Origin: Actinostola sp. cb2023
Lineage: Eukaryota; Cnidaria; Anthozoa; Actiniaria; Actinostolidae
Direction: 5' to 3'
Length of the DNA stretch: 64,000 bases
Assembly (NCBI GenBank): GCA_033675265.1
Contig: JAUJYZ010000157.1
Coordinates: 105,001-169,000 of the forward strand
Shown here in pieces: positions 1 to 9,729 of the stretch. The notes beneath the pieces are model-generated. The model was not told the origin of the DNA, did no database searches, and saw only the letters and a program-made list of their open reading frames with translations. Positions within the stretch are counted from its first letter, which is position 1. Every line of letters starts with the position of its first letter. The position numbers were made by a program, and so were the translations under genes.

Positions 1-264
1 TGATAAAATGTAGGTTTCTCCGTGTTGTTTTCAGTACGATTACAGTTGCATGATCCTTGTCTGAGTCATACATCTATTACGCGCCCTAATTTTAGAACCG
101 CCGCGCAGCGCTATTTAGAGCAGAATTTCCACGCCCAAAACAGGTCAGTGAACGGCAAAAATACAATCGAAATCAAAACGTCCTTAGATTTTAGGGATCT
201 ATTACAGAAGAAGACGCTCAATGAGCGTAGTCGGGCATTATGACAATGACAGTTGCGTGACGAG
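1..264 (+). repeat. R1-family repeat, left part (split by an LTR element)
   Basis: This stretch matches parts of 34085-34345, 40740-41003 (reverse), 41740-41930 and 45825-46085 by eye, including the landmark GACGCTCAATGAGCG near 213 and the tail GTTGCGTGACGAG that ends at 264. The rest of the copy resumes at 7521 with GGAGACTATTTGTGTCGG, as the uninterrupted copy near 34340 reads. The short open frame here (22-243) is shared only because the DNA repeat is shared, so I do not call it a gene. Confidence 0.8.
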
Positions 265-1082
265 TGTTAAGCACGTCTTCGGGGGAAAGACGGTAACAAA
301 TAAGAACGAGGATCTTGGTTGAAGTTCTTCTTTAATCTCTTCTTTGTGGTGCTTACATTGAGAGAGCTTTGTGTGTAATCTAGCTCTAAGCGAGAGTGAT
401 GAATTCTGCCGCGTTGCAACCTTTATAGACGTCGATTGCATGCTGGGATTGACCAGGAATAATCAGTCAATCACAGTGTGCACGTGAGACTAACTCGAAC
501 TACTATTGGTTGCTACGCAGTAGAGTCAACTGATTATAACTAGTAAACAGTGAAATAAGCTCTCAAAGGAAGGTATAAGTTATCTAGTTAGATTTGCTTA
601 TAAACTAGGATAGATGTATGGAAAAAGTTGTTTCTAACACAGCTATGTAAAAATACATTGTAAGGTATGTACGGTAAAAGGGGATTTTCGGGGGTAAAGT
701 TGAGGAAAGGTGTGAACACGTAGTTCGACCAATATTCAGGATGGGAGGAGTTTTCGTTACTCGCAGAGGCAACCAACTCATTGCGTATGCCATTAGCAAT
801 GAGCAAGTTGTTTACAGGAAACGTTGTTTGCGATGAGGCAAGCTGTGTTGTTACATACGATGAGCTGTATTGATACATAGGTGCTAGGACATTAGAAAGC
901 ATATGGTTTCGCTAAAGCGGTAGCTTTAGTTTACACTATTAAGTAAGCAAAGGTTAACCGTAAAGGTCCAATTCATTAAAAGGTCGAGGGTAATATATTC
1001 AAAAAGACATTCAAGTTGAAACAATATGTTTAACTTGAGTTTCAAGAGGTTTCAAAAAGGCTTCGACTTTTGTCTCATAACA
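265..1082 (-). repeat. 3' LTR of the gag-PR-env element
   Basis: Same length and apparently same sequence as 6703-7520. The ends are TGTTAAGC and CTCATAACA on the plus strand. The open frames inside it on the minus strand occur identically in the other LTR and are not coding. Confidence 0.9.
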
Positions 1083-1618
1083 TGACTCCCTCCCTTCGAA
1101 GCACTCGTCCTCGAGTGGGCTCAAACAAGGAAGAAAGCAAGCTACGGCAAAAGGTAAAAGAAAGGCATAAGGCAATGAAGAGATTTATATGCCTACATCT
1201 ATCGATATCCCACATGGTTAATGATTTGTTGAATTGGTTAGTTTCTTAAATAATCTTAACTCGATTGACCTCTGTAGTTGCGCTAGTCACAAGTACGTCC
1301 TCAGGATATCGAGCAAAGGCACAGAGCAGTACCCGCCTGGCTTTGACCGAGCCATAACAACTGGGCAATGTGGGTTTATCGTACCACATCCCAGGGGTCA
1401 ATAAATATAATAGAAGTTAACATTAGGTATTCAATCATAGTAGAGTATATACTAGGTACATGTCTGGTGAGGCCCTCCATCACGCAGACTGAACTAATAC
1501 TCTCTTAGTTAAATTTAAGTATTAAATATTCTTAGATCTATTGGTTGGGATTCCAATACATCGATTGAGTCAAAGTACAGTTATAGTTCTATACACAGTC
1601 TTGCTTGTTCTTGTGGAG
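1083..1618 (-). other. Non-coding 3' region of the LTR element
   Basis: This lies between the envelope stop and the 3' LTR. I see no reading frame or known domain. Apart from the polypurine tract at its end it holds nothing I can name. Confidence 0.5.
1086..1097 (-). other. Polypurine tract
   Basis: On the minus strand this reads GAAGGGAGGGAG, followed by three bases (TCA) and then the TGTTATG start of the 3' LTR. That is the expected place and composition for the plus-strand primer, and it independently confirms that the element is oriented on the minus strand. Confidence 0.75.
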
Positions 1619-2503
1619 TTACACGTTAGCTTGTGGAAGTGGCTTGTCACAGGTTCTACAGCTAGTAGGGGTGTGATCTAGTACTACCATTTCAAGAGTG
1701 GGTTGTTGTCGCTCTGGAGGTGCAACAGCTGGTACTGGGTTGTACTTGTATCGGCGGCAGCATCGGCATAGCATGACAAGGAAAGCAATGATATTAAGTA
1801 GTGCTAACACAGGTCCGATGTAAGCACAAGCTTCGGCAGACGTTGTAAGTCTTGCATCGTGAATCTTTTTGATATCCTCCCTCACGTGTTGAAGTTGTTG
1901 AGTTAGTTGACCATCTAGTAAGCGATAGGTGTGGTCCAACTGTTGGAGTGTACTTTTGTTTAACTTGAGTGGGGCCGGAATATTCATGTGTTCATAGTCT
2001 AAATGGATAGAGTTCTGATGTGCCGCAGCGTTCCATGACACATATTTAATGCTGTCCGGCTGTACGATGGGCACACTAACTTCAATTCGACGTGGGCAAT
2101 GGGATAAACCAGTTGACATGCCACTGAAAGTGACATTACAAGGAAACTGGTAGATCATCAGAGGTGATATTGTTATTGTACCTGTATTAAGGTGTAGACG
2201 ACCAGCGGTTGTAGCTAAGTAGGAGCGACCTCCAAGGTGTAAAAGTGGGATAAGGTTGGAACAATCGTGAGTAGGTTGGTGGTGGCGAGGAAAGGACATG
2301 TGAGATCTGGGGTTCCACGGTAGTCCAAGCCAAGTCAAGTTGCGTACAGGACGTAGGATGTGTTGTGGACATAGTAGAGCATTGTCTTGTTGGAAACACT
2401 TAGCTAGGGAATCCGTTTTAACAATTGTTTTCATGTCAGAGCAAGTAATTAACACTAAATTATCTGTCAAAATTGGCCCTGTGTGACAGGGTACCAGAGA
2501 CAT
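1619..2503 (-). CDS. env: Envelope-like glycoprotein, C-terminal part
   Basis: This 294-residue frame looks like the C-terminal part of a class I fusion-type retroelement envelope. There are several cysteines and two N-glycosylation sequons (NLTW, NVTF). A leucine-rich heptad region (about residues 178-215) precedes a single hydrophobic membrane segment near residues 228-248, then a Cys/Arg-rich stretch and a short cytoplasmic tail. It would sit in a membrane. The frame overlaps 2460-3854 and is joined to it by homology: a one-base frameshift near 2490 separates the two halves. No signal peptide or furin-type site is visible. The annotated start is arbitrary because the upstream half lies in the other frame. 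The envelope call rests on architecture and resemblance to errantivirus-type Env, not on a search. Confidence 0.65.
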   Translation of the reverse strand: MSLVPCHTGPILTDNLVLITCSDMKTIVKTDSLAKCFQQDNALLCPQHILRPVRNLTWLGLPWNPRSHMSFPRHHQPTHDCSNLIPLLHLGGRSYLATTAGRLHLNTGTITISPLMIYQFPCNVTFSGMSTGLSHCPRRIEVSVPIVQPDSIKYVSWNAAAHQNSIHLDYEHMNIPAPLKLNKSTLQQLDHTYRLLDGQLTQQLQHVREDIKKIHDARLTTSAEACAYIGPVLALLNIIAFLVMLCRCCRRYKYNPVPAVAPPERQQPTLEMVVLDHTPTSCRTCDKPLPQANV

Positions 2504-3854
2504 TGTATTTGATAGGTGACAAATATTCGACTGAGCATAATGCTTTGTCAGTCGGCAGTTCAGGAACTGTCACTAATATGTCCAGGTCAAGTTTGTCACC
2601 AGAACGTTCAATGTCAACCATAGGATTAACCAAGAGTGGAAAGCCATCATTAAGGATTTGTGAGCTAAACTTCATTGATGGATCATCACTAAGCTGATTT
2701 GAAAGTTGTTGCATAAGGAAACGTGGAAGGTGTGAGTATCCGACAAGTTCCTTCTGACGTAATTGAGTAATTTGACTGACCATCTCTTGGATTTCATTTA
2801 AGCGCAAAATGGAAGAAAGTGCGCGATTGTTAATGGTTGTAAGGTGAGAGATGAATTGTAAATGTGAGTTGTGGTGATGATTTTCCTCATTCTTATCATA
2901 CTGTGAGTCAAGTCTACTGGGAGGAGGGTTATCAGTGGGGATTACCTCCTGCGTATTGTCTAAATCTACGTTGGGCGGAGGGCTATCAGTAGGAACTACC
3001 TCTTCCGTTATCTCTAATTCTGCGTTAGGCAAGTGTAATGACTTGGATGGTGCATCTACTAATCCACCTGTGACTAATTGTGAGTCTAACAGAGCGTCAT
3101 AATTGTCATTATCTTGCACATGAACCTTGGGAACACCTTCTGTATTCTGGCTTGGGTAGACATCATCGGTTATAGTTGCAATAACCTCATCGTTGTCGTT
3201 GGATGACTGTTCAGTGTCATAGTCATCGTTTGAAGGACAATACACTTTGCATTCTGCGTATCCCATTGGGGAATCATTAACACCTTCATCAACATATCCT
3301 GGTTGAGTGGTGTCATTGTCAATCAAACCTGACGGATTAAGTGGTCGTGCCGTCAGTTCTAGTGTTCCGTTCTGAAAGTCTATCTTGGAGTTGAAGTATT
3401 GGAGGAAATCACGTCCAATAAGTACATCATGTACAAAGTTCTCAACAACATATGGTTGGAAGGGAAAACGACTGTCTCCCAAGGAGAGTGTAACGTCAAG
3501 TTTTCCCAAGATTTTAAGAGAAACGCCCTTCAATGTTCGGTCATCCAAATCAATATCATCAGTAAGCAAGGATGACTTAGAAAGCTCGAGCGAGCTCTGC
3601 CAAAAGGTGTGATTTACAATAGAAATGGAAGCACCAGTGTCAATCAAACAGAGAACTGGCAGACTTTCTAGTACTGCCTGTATATAAAGGTTGTTGGACT
3701 TATATATTAGTGGAATACTTGCAACAAAATGCAGATCCTCTTCACTGTGCATATCCTGATTACAAGGGGGAGGGCGATCAGTGGGCGTCACCTCTTGTAC
3801 ATTCTCAAAACTCACGTTAGGCAACTCCAAGAAATTAGGTGCTGCTGTCGCCAA
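2460..3854 (-). CDS. Retroviral-type aspartic protease fused to N-terminal part of envelope-like protein
   Basis: The 464-residue frame has an aspartic protease domain at about residues 45-165, with the active-site motif LIDTGAS at 70-76 and a VLIGRDFL stretch near 145, as in Ty3/gypsy proteases. An acidic low-complexity segment (170-320) follows, and then residues from about 330 resemble the part of envelope that precedes the next frame. In a complete element RT, RNase H and integrase would lie between protease and env; here they are missing and the flanks are joined in frame. The motif EVxPTDxPPP occurs three times (residues near 21, 285 and 303). The frame overlaps 3812-4948 by 43 bp, so expression by frameshifting is possible. 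The first Met is not a demonstrated start. Confidence 0.7.
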   Translation of the reverse strand: MATAAPNFLELPNVSFENVQEVTPTDRPPPCNQDMHSEEDLHFVASIPLIYKSNNLYIQAVLESLPVLCLIDTGASISIVNHTFWQSSLELSKSSLLTDDIDLDDRTLKGVSLKILGKLDVTLSLGDSRFPFQPYVVENFVHDVLIGRDFLQYFNSKIDFQNGTLELTARPLNPSGLIDNDTTQPGYVDEGVNDSPMGYAECKVYCPSNDDYDTEQSSNDNDEVIATITDDVYPSQNTEGVPKVHVQDNDNYDALLDSQLVTGGLVDAPSKSLHLPNAELEITEEVVPTDSPPPNVDLDNTQEVIPTDNPPPSRLDSQYDKNEENHHHNSHLQFISHLTTINNRALSSILRLNEIQEMVSQITQLRQKELVGYSHLPRFLMQQLSNQLSDDPSMKFSSQILNDGFPLLVNPMVDIERSGDKLDLDILVTVPELPTDKALCSVEYLSPIKYNVSGTLSHRANFDR

Positions 3855-4948
3855 CGCATTATTACCGCTGCAGATTGCAGTAAAGTTTCAGGTTCGTGAG
3901 CAACGCATGACTCGACCTGCGGGTCCTCTTGGGCTTCGTAATCATTATTAATATGCACACGATTATCAGGTTCACGTTCTGTATTATCGCTTATTAGGTA
4001 CCCGTTTTCACATGTATTCGTACGGCGGGTACTTAGCTGATTCTCAACATCATTAATATCCTCATCAGAATCCTCATCATTATTTTCATCATTATCGACC
4101 TTATCATTATTGTGGTTGCATGCCTCTTGACTGCGATTTCTATCGACTAAGTGATTAGGCATCTCTGCATTTTCCAATGGGGAATCACTGTCCCCTTCAT
4201 CAATCAATTCTGTCTCCTCATTACAAGTACTGGATATTAGATCAACAATAGTAACGTCAGCACCGTCTTCAAGCGTATAGACGGGGTTATTGTGATCAAC
4301 CGAATGGGGTGCGGCAATTGGCCGAATGTCATCGACATTTTCTACAAGTGATGATGATAAAATAGGTCCATTCGATGGCGCATTTGGGCGATCTGGTCCT
4401 GGACAAATATAGTGTTTACTCTGAACACTGTTTCTACTAACTTCTGTGGCATCATCATTAATCGTCTGAAATTCTATGGTTGGATCGGTGATCAACTCGT
4501 GGATTGACTCTTCTTTGGGTCTGCTACAATGCTGACGTGCATTGCTAATATCAATGTCCTGATTTGTCATATTAAGGACCTTTGTGTCTGCACCTAATGC
4601 AGTGGCGGTGGGAACGGCTTTTGAACGTGATTGATTGGGCTGGACTTCTTCATTAATACTTGGTGGTACTTGAGCAACCAGTGCATCCGTGTTGGACGCC
4701 ATTGGACGATATTTCTCATCGTCTATAATTTGCGGATCTGGAGGTGGTTGGTATACGCCGTTCGGGACTTCGGCGCAACCATTAGTAAAGAACGTGGAGA
4801 GGACATCGATAAGTTGAGAGGTCAAGTCATTAGGTGACTGAGAATTATTCGTTATAGGGGCACACCTTTCAGGGTAAGGTGTGTAAGGTTCAGAATACAC
4901 GTCATCATTATTATACATATCTACATCATTAACATATAAGGCCCCCAC
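3812..4948 (-). CDS. Acidic low-complexity linker frame between gag and protease
   Basis: This 378-residue frame is rich in Asp, Glu, Asn and Ser, and I recognise no domain in it. It starts 26 bp after the gag stop in a different frame and overlaps the protease frame at its end, so it is placed like a pre-protease linker of a gag-pol polyprotein. A segment near its middle (DEGDSDSPLENAE) resembles DEGVNDSPMGYAE in the protease frame, suggesting that the acidic linker arose by duplication. It could equally be a separate small protein. It is open over more than 1.1 kb, which argues for real coding rather than chance. Confidence 0.5.
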   Translation of the reverse strand: MGALYVNDVDMYNNDDVYSEPYTPYPERCAPITNNSQSPNDLTSQLIDVLSTFFTNGCAEVPNGVYQPPPDPQIIDDEKYRPMASNTDALVAQVPPSINEEVQPNQSRSKAVPTATALGADTKVLNMTNQDIDISNARQHCSRPKEESIHELITDPTIEFQTINDDATEVSRNSVQSKHYICPGPDRPNAPSNGPILSSSLVENVDDIRPIAAPHSVDHNNPVYTLEDGADVTIVDLISSTCNEETELIDEGDSDSPLENAEMPNHLVDRNRSQEACNHNNDKVDNDENNDEDSDEDINDVENQLSTRRTNTCENGYLISDNTEREPDNRVHINNDYEAQEDPQVESCVAHEPETLLQSAAVIMRWRQQHLISWSCLT

Positions 4949-4974
4949 ATTTTCCCGGCACGCGGAGACCGGCC

Positions 4975-6231
4975 TTAGTTTCCCTGAGCAGGTGACCTAT
5001 TAGTGGGGTATTGCATGTTGCGATCCTCTCTGGGAAGGAGTGGATCCCTTTGTTGTTGCATCATAGTTTGGCAATTATAACTAGTGTGTCCGTGACGATT
5101 ACAGGTGTTACAAATGGGATATCCCTGTGGCGTGCGTCTGTTGCGGAACTGGTTATCGTTGCGGTTATTATAGTTAGGTCTGTTGTCGCGATAGTCTGAT
5201 CGCTGATATGAGCCTTGGGCTGTGTTAGGATTATTTCTAAATGCTTGTCGGAGCTCTTGTTGAAAAATGGCACGCGCCGAAGACTCAGTAAGGGGTATTT
5301 CCCTTTGGGGCGGAGGTGAAAAATTGGTGCTTGGTAAAGGGCTGGTGTTGTCAGAAAACGCAGCCACAGTTGGGGCTTCCGGTTGTGCTTTTTGCAATTG
5401 AGATATTAGAGCTTGGACAAGGGCGTTGGGTGATAATTGAGCTTGGGGATCCGGCTTTAACACAGCTTCCTTGAGCTTAGCCATGTGCTCAGCCTGCTCA
5501 AATGTGTCAGGTTGTTGTAATACAATGTGAGAGCGGATCTCCGTTCTAAGCCCTTGAATGAAAATGTGCATCCATTCCGGTTTAGATAAACGTAAGCGCT
5601 GACACTGACGTCGAATGTCAGCTGAGAAATCAGCGACTGCTTCGTTCGATCTCTGTTTCCGTTGTGTTAATTCCTGTCGCAAAAGCCATTGTGAAGCGCG
5701 AGAATTAAATTGATCTCGTAATAGGCGTGTTAGATCGTCGTATGAGTGATAAGCATCCTCATCGAGAGAATTAAACCATATATTGGCATGACCTGTGAGA
5801 CTGAGGGGAAGTGCTTTCATCCGTTTTCCGGTTGGCCATGAAAAGAAATCGGCATAGCGCTGAAATGAGGCAAGGAATTGATCTACATCATCGATACCAT
5901 CACCATGAAATGTAGGGGGTTTTGATGAGTAGCCGCTAGGGCCGTGAGATTGATTATCTTTAATTATTTTTCCTAGAGCCGCGACAGTTGCCTCTTGTGT
6001 GGTTTGAAAAGCATTTCCGAAAGTGGAAAGGATTTCGGCAAACTGTTCTGGATTCATATTGTCAGTTGTAACGTGTTGTGTAGTAGGAGTGTGGGTGTCA
6101 GGAATAGCAGGTGGCGATTTTGGTGTGGAGGTCGATTGATCTTGGTTACAGTCCGAGCAAAGTTGATTAGACTTTTGAGCGCGTTGTGTGACGCTGCGAG
6201 TGCTTACGCGTTTGGACAGTTTGAAAGCCAA
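4975..6231 (-). CDS. gag: Gag protein with CCHC zinc knuckle
   Basis: The 418-residue protein shows the retrotransposon gag fold region at about residues 85-245 (the PPTFHGDGIDDVDQFLASF stretch, then WFNSLDEDAY, then the FIQGLRTEIRSHI stretch). A Gln/Asn/Arg-rich tail follows, with one zinc knuckle CX2CX4HX4C (CNTCNRHGHTSYNC) near residue 372. Gag forms the particle and binds the RNA. Length and layout are normal for Ty3/gypsy elements. The start Met fits the first codon after a roughly 470-bp leader. The frame is fully open, so this part of the element looks functional. Confidence 0.88.
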   Translation of the reverse strand: MAFKLSKRVSTRSVTQRAQKSNQLCSDCNQDQSTSTPKSPPAIPDTHTPTTQHVTTDNMNPEQFAEILSTFGNAFQTTQEATVAALGKIIKDNQSHGPSGYSSKPPTFHGDGIDDVDQFLASFQRYADFFSWPTGKRMKALPLSLTGHANIWFNSLDEDAYHSYDDLTRLLRDQFNSRASQWLLRQELTQRKQRSNEAVADFSADIRRQCQRLRLSKPEWMHIFIQGLRTEIRSHIVLQQPDTFEQAEHMAKLKEAVLKPDPQAQLSPNALVQALISQLQKAQPEAPTVAAFSDNTSPLPSTNFSPPPQREIPLTESSARAIFQQELRQAFRNNPNTAQGSYQRSDYRDNRPNYNNRNDNQFRNRRTPQGYPICNTCNRHGHTSYNCQTMMQQQRDPLLPREDRNMQYPTNRSPAQGN

Positions 6232-6702
6232 GTGAAAACTGAATGAAAAATATTTGCAGAATTGCTCACACTATCCACAGAAAAAAAAAAAATTAAATTG
6301 AAATATCACATAAATACTACCGAATAAATACGTTAAACTTAATCAAGTCCAGAGTGAATTGAACGCTTCGGTCAACAACTAATGTAAATAATATTTGAAC
6401 TGACATACACTGTACTATTTATCTATTAATACTTTAGCTTGCTCTTCCGAAGAAAACAATAGTCAAAGAAACCCAGAAAGTGGAAAGATAACTCACTGTT
6501 AGTCAGAGTCTTTGGCGATCGCTCTGGGTAGCGGGTGGGCGACTTGTGCTTGCTCGCCTTGTTCTTTGTTTCTGTGGAGAATCTTCTCCAGCTGTTCTCT
6601 CTTCTCTTTTCCTTCTTGAGACTTTATCTTTTAAACATAGCAAGAGGTACCGAGTTCGTTCGGACATACAGTCGCGAACTTACCCGGGTTATTCCACCAG
6701 TT
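6232..6702 (-). other. 5' leader with candidate primer binding site
   Basis: This untranslated leader lies between the 5' LTR and gag. Directly inside the LTR the minus strand reads AA, AC, then TGGTGGAATAACCCGGGT (about 6682-6699). It starts with TGG, as a site pairing to a tRNA 3' CCA would. I cannot assign the tRNA. Confidence 0.45.
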
Positions 6703-7520
6703 TGTTAAGCACGTCTTCGGGGGAAAGACGGTAACAAATAAGAACGAGGATCTTGGTTGAAGTTCTTCTTTAATCTCTTCTTTGTGGTGCTTACATTGAG
6801 AGAGCTTTGTGTGTAATCTAGCTCTAAGCGAGAGTGATGAATTCTGCCGCGTTGCAACCTTTATAGACGTCGATTGCATGCTGGGATTGACCAGGAATAA
6901 TCAGTCAATCACAGTGTGCACGTGAGACTAACTCGAACTACTATTGGTTGCTACGCAGTAGAGTCAACTGATTATAACTAGTAAACAGTGAAATAAGCTC
7001 TCAAAGGAAGGTATAAGTTATCTAGTTAGATTTGCTTATAAACTAGGATAGATGTATGGAAAAAGTTGTTTCTAACACAGCTATGTAAAAATACATTGTA
7101 AGGTATGTACGGTAAAAGGGGATTTTCGGGGGTAAAGTTGAGGAAAGGTGTGAACACGTAGTTCGACCAATATTCAGGATGGGAGGAGTTTTCGTTACTC
7201 GCAGAGGCAACCAACTCATTGCGTATGCCATTAGCAATGAGCAAGTTGTTTACAGGAAACGTTGTTTGCGATGAGGCAAGCTGTGTTGTTACATACGATG
7301 AGCTGTATTGATACATAGGTGCTAGGACATTAGAAAGCATATGGTTTCGCTAAAGCGGTAGCTTTAGTTTACACTATTAAGTAAGCAAAGGTTAACCGTA
7401 AAGGTCCAATTCATTAAAAGGTCGAGGGTAATATATTCAAAAAGACATTCAAGTTGAAACAATATGTTTAACTTGAGTTTCAAGAGGTTTCAAAAAGGCT
7501 TCGACTTTTGTCTCATAACA
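6703..7520 (-). repeat. 5' LTR of the gag-PR-env element
   Basis: The partner of 265-1082, equal in length (818 bp) and by eye in sequence, followed directly by the second CGAG at 7521-7524. The promoter and polyadenylation signals should lie here, but I could not place them with confidence. Confidence 0.9.
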
Positions 7521-8842
7521 CGAGGGAGACTATTTGTGTCGGTGAGCATCGATAAAGATCTCCGACTCGTCGAGGTACATACATGTCCACATACCCAGAA
7601 ATCAGAGACATGCCTGGTCGCGCAGCTCATTATTCATAAGCTTTTCGTACATTTACATATCAAAGAGAAATGGTAGAAATGTATGGCAAAACATAGAAAA
7701 TCAGAAATATCTGAAGAACTAAACTTCCGATGCAAACTCCCGATAGCTAATTCACAAGTTTAATGTTTTGGGTGCTCGAATCGAGTACACTTCTTACAAT
7801 CAAGCGAAAATAAAGTATGACAAAATCGATTTCAAAAATCGCTCTCTCAACAACATCTCACCTCTGTCATTTACTGTAAAAGGCCGCCAAATTGAGGAAA
7901 TTCCTAAAAGTTGGAGTCCGGTAGCAGCTTCGTCGAGCGTGGTACACACTTTCCCGATAGCCAGATCGAAAGGACGTCATCTAAACTCACAGAATATCAC
8001 ACTTGTTTGGCCATAAATTCCACTTCTAATATGACAAAGTCCAGCCAAAGATAAGCTAAATTCCACTTTCGCCGATACAGAAGCATACTGAGTAAATATA
8101 CTGTTTTCACCGTTGTTTTTCACTCGATGAAACGCTTCTGTCAAGATTATTTGGATCGCCATGTTTACATAAGTAGCCTGGCCTGTTTGATTACACAGGA
8201 CACCCAGAGATAGTTAGCTGAGTTAGGCTCAAAAAGCGAGAAATAGGAGAGACGATGAAGGGGAGGGGGTTCAACTTTGGGCTTCCTGTGGTAAATACCA
8301 TTTACGTATCTTTTTGCTAAATTTGCAATTATTTTAAAATGTAGAGGATGTATGATCAAGATCGCTTCACACTATTAGTTTGTGATTCAGATTTCACATA
8401 GTTTACATGAATTTGAGCATAATCTTTTGATTCTGGGTAACTCCGCTGACACAAATAATCGTAGACGCAAAATGTCTCTGGTTTCTGGCAATGAATACTG
8501 CTACCGGATTCCGGTGGCCGAAACGTTTTACAAGTCGATCCGTTGGATCTGTTGGCCACAGGGAACCCATCTCGTACAGCGGCTTGGCGGACCTCCCCTC
8601 CCCTCCCCTGCCATCAACCCACATGCTACCACAGGAATCCCATGATATATTTTTCTGTGAGATTCGTGCCTGGGCTAAATAGTCGGCGAGCGGTACTGTT
8701 CGTTCCGGTGGAGAATTTCCCATCAACCCACATGCTACCATCACAAAACTCGTCCATCATTTCAATCATCTAATATATGATATGTCGTTCTACTAAAAAC
8801 ATTCGGCAATCGTTCGCTCGATCGTTAGCTGTGGCGAAGATA
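7521..8842. other. R1 remainder and unassigned repeat-rich spacer
   Basis: 7521 to about 7680 continues the R1 copy interrupted at 264. No gene is supported in the rest. The 20-base string CCATCAACCCACATGCTACC occurs at 8611 and again at 8720. About 8735-8842 resembles 23336-23440 on the far side of the BEL element. Confidence 0.5.
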
Positions 8843-8847
8843 GAGTA

Positions 8848-9075
8848 TGTGAGGAGAGTGACGTACTCTCAGAAGTACAGACATTGACATTTGATATTGT
8901 TATGGTTAATTTTAAGAAACTTTGATTGACATTGTCATAAGACACGTGATAAGAAATATTATCCTTTATGTACACGCGAAGAGCGAGAGCTTTTGAGATG
9001 TAATAGTGAACCAGTGAATAAAGAATCAAGAATAAGTATCCTAGAAATCATCCTAGATTTAACCTTTTAAGCACA
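8848..9075 (+). repeat. 5' LTR of BEL element
   Basis: 228 bp, TG to CA, same length as 22969-23196, and I found no difference on reading both. AATAAAG (about 9018) near its end is a plausible polyadenylation signal. Confidence 0.92.
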
Positions 9076-9092
9076 TGGTCCTTCGAGCCGGA
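9076..9092 (+). other. Primer binding site
   Basis: TGGTCCTTCGAGCCGGA follows the LTR directly. It begins with TGG and has the form usual in BEL/Pao elements, where it pairs with the 3' end of a tRNA. Confidence 0.8.
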
Positions 9093-9104
9093 TAAAAACA
9101 AGAC

Positions 9105-9729
9105 ATGTCGACGAAGCAGAAGAAAAAGAATAAAGGCGGTGGGATTAAGGAGCGAAACCCTTACAAACTCAGGAATGGACATAAGGCCTACGCCACGAAG
9201 CTGATCAGCGAAACGAAAGAACTCCTCAATGAAAGTTCTCCCGAAGTAAGGGAGAAGCTTAAAATTCTTAAAATTAGCCTGAATGAAATCTTACAAAAGA
9301 TCGCAGTCCTTGATGAAGAGATCCTCGATCAAGTTGACTCAGAAGAAGAAATTGCAGAAGAGATCGAATGCACGAGGTGGTAGTGAAGATCGATGACCTT
9401 CTAATATCGAGAAGTCAAAGGCCTCAAAGGAGCGACACAAACGTAGAAAAGGTCGTAAGTACAAAACTACCAAAATTAGAGCTCAGGAAGTTCAAAGGAG
9501 ATCCCAAAGAGTGGATAACCTTCTGGGAGCGTCTTAGCAGCACCGTCCATGACAATCCAACTATATCGGATGTTGATAAGTTCAATTATCTTAAAGGCCT
9601 GCTAGAAGGAAGCGCGTTAACAACGGTAGATTCCCTGCCACTAACATCCACCAACTTCAGTCTGCCGTCAAGCTTCTAGAGCAGAGATATGGCAATAAGC
9701 AAGTCATAATAAATAGCCACATGGAAAGT
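9105..9729 (+). pseudogene. gag: BEL gag, N-terminal part (frameshifted, interrupted)
   Basis: The first frame (9105-9383) gives a Lys-rich start and a coiled-coil-like acidic region. The next (9368-9679) holds the DUF1759-like core with KLPKLELRKFKGDPKEW and ITFWERL. After another shift near 9650 the homology continues to about 9729 (LLEQRYGNKQVIINSHMES) and stops where the nested cassette begins. Two small frameshifts therefore break it. Roughly 100 or more codons expected before the zinc knuckles are absent on both sides of the cassette. Confidence 0.75.

Larger units (their letters stand above)
265..7520 (-). mobile_element. Ty3/gypsy-like LTR retroelement with gag, protease and env-like frames but no RT/integrase
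   Basis: Two 818-bp direct repeats (265-1082 and 6703-7520) begin TG, end CA, and are flanked by CGAG at 261-264 and 7521-7524, so the insertion is complete. The coding strand is minus, making 6703-7520 the 5' LTR. In order the element holds gag (4975-6231), an acidic linker frame (3812-4948), an aspartic protease frame running into envelope-like sequence (2460-3854) and the envelope C-terminal part (1619-2503). No reverse transcriptase, RNase H or integrase motif appears in any frame. It must have been copied by enzymes supplied in trans. The LTRs look identical, so insertion was recent. Confidence 0.85.

Noticed and set aside
588..902. 104-codon minus frame, also at 7026-7340
   Set aside because: It lies wholly inside the LTRs and is shared only because the LTRs are identical.
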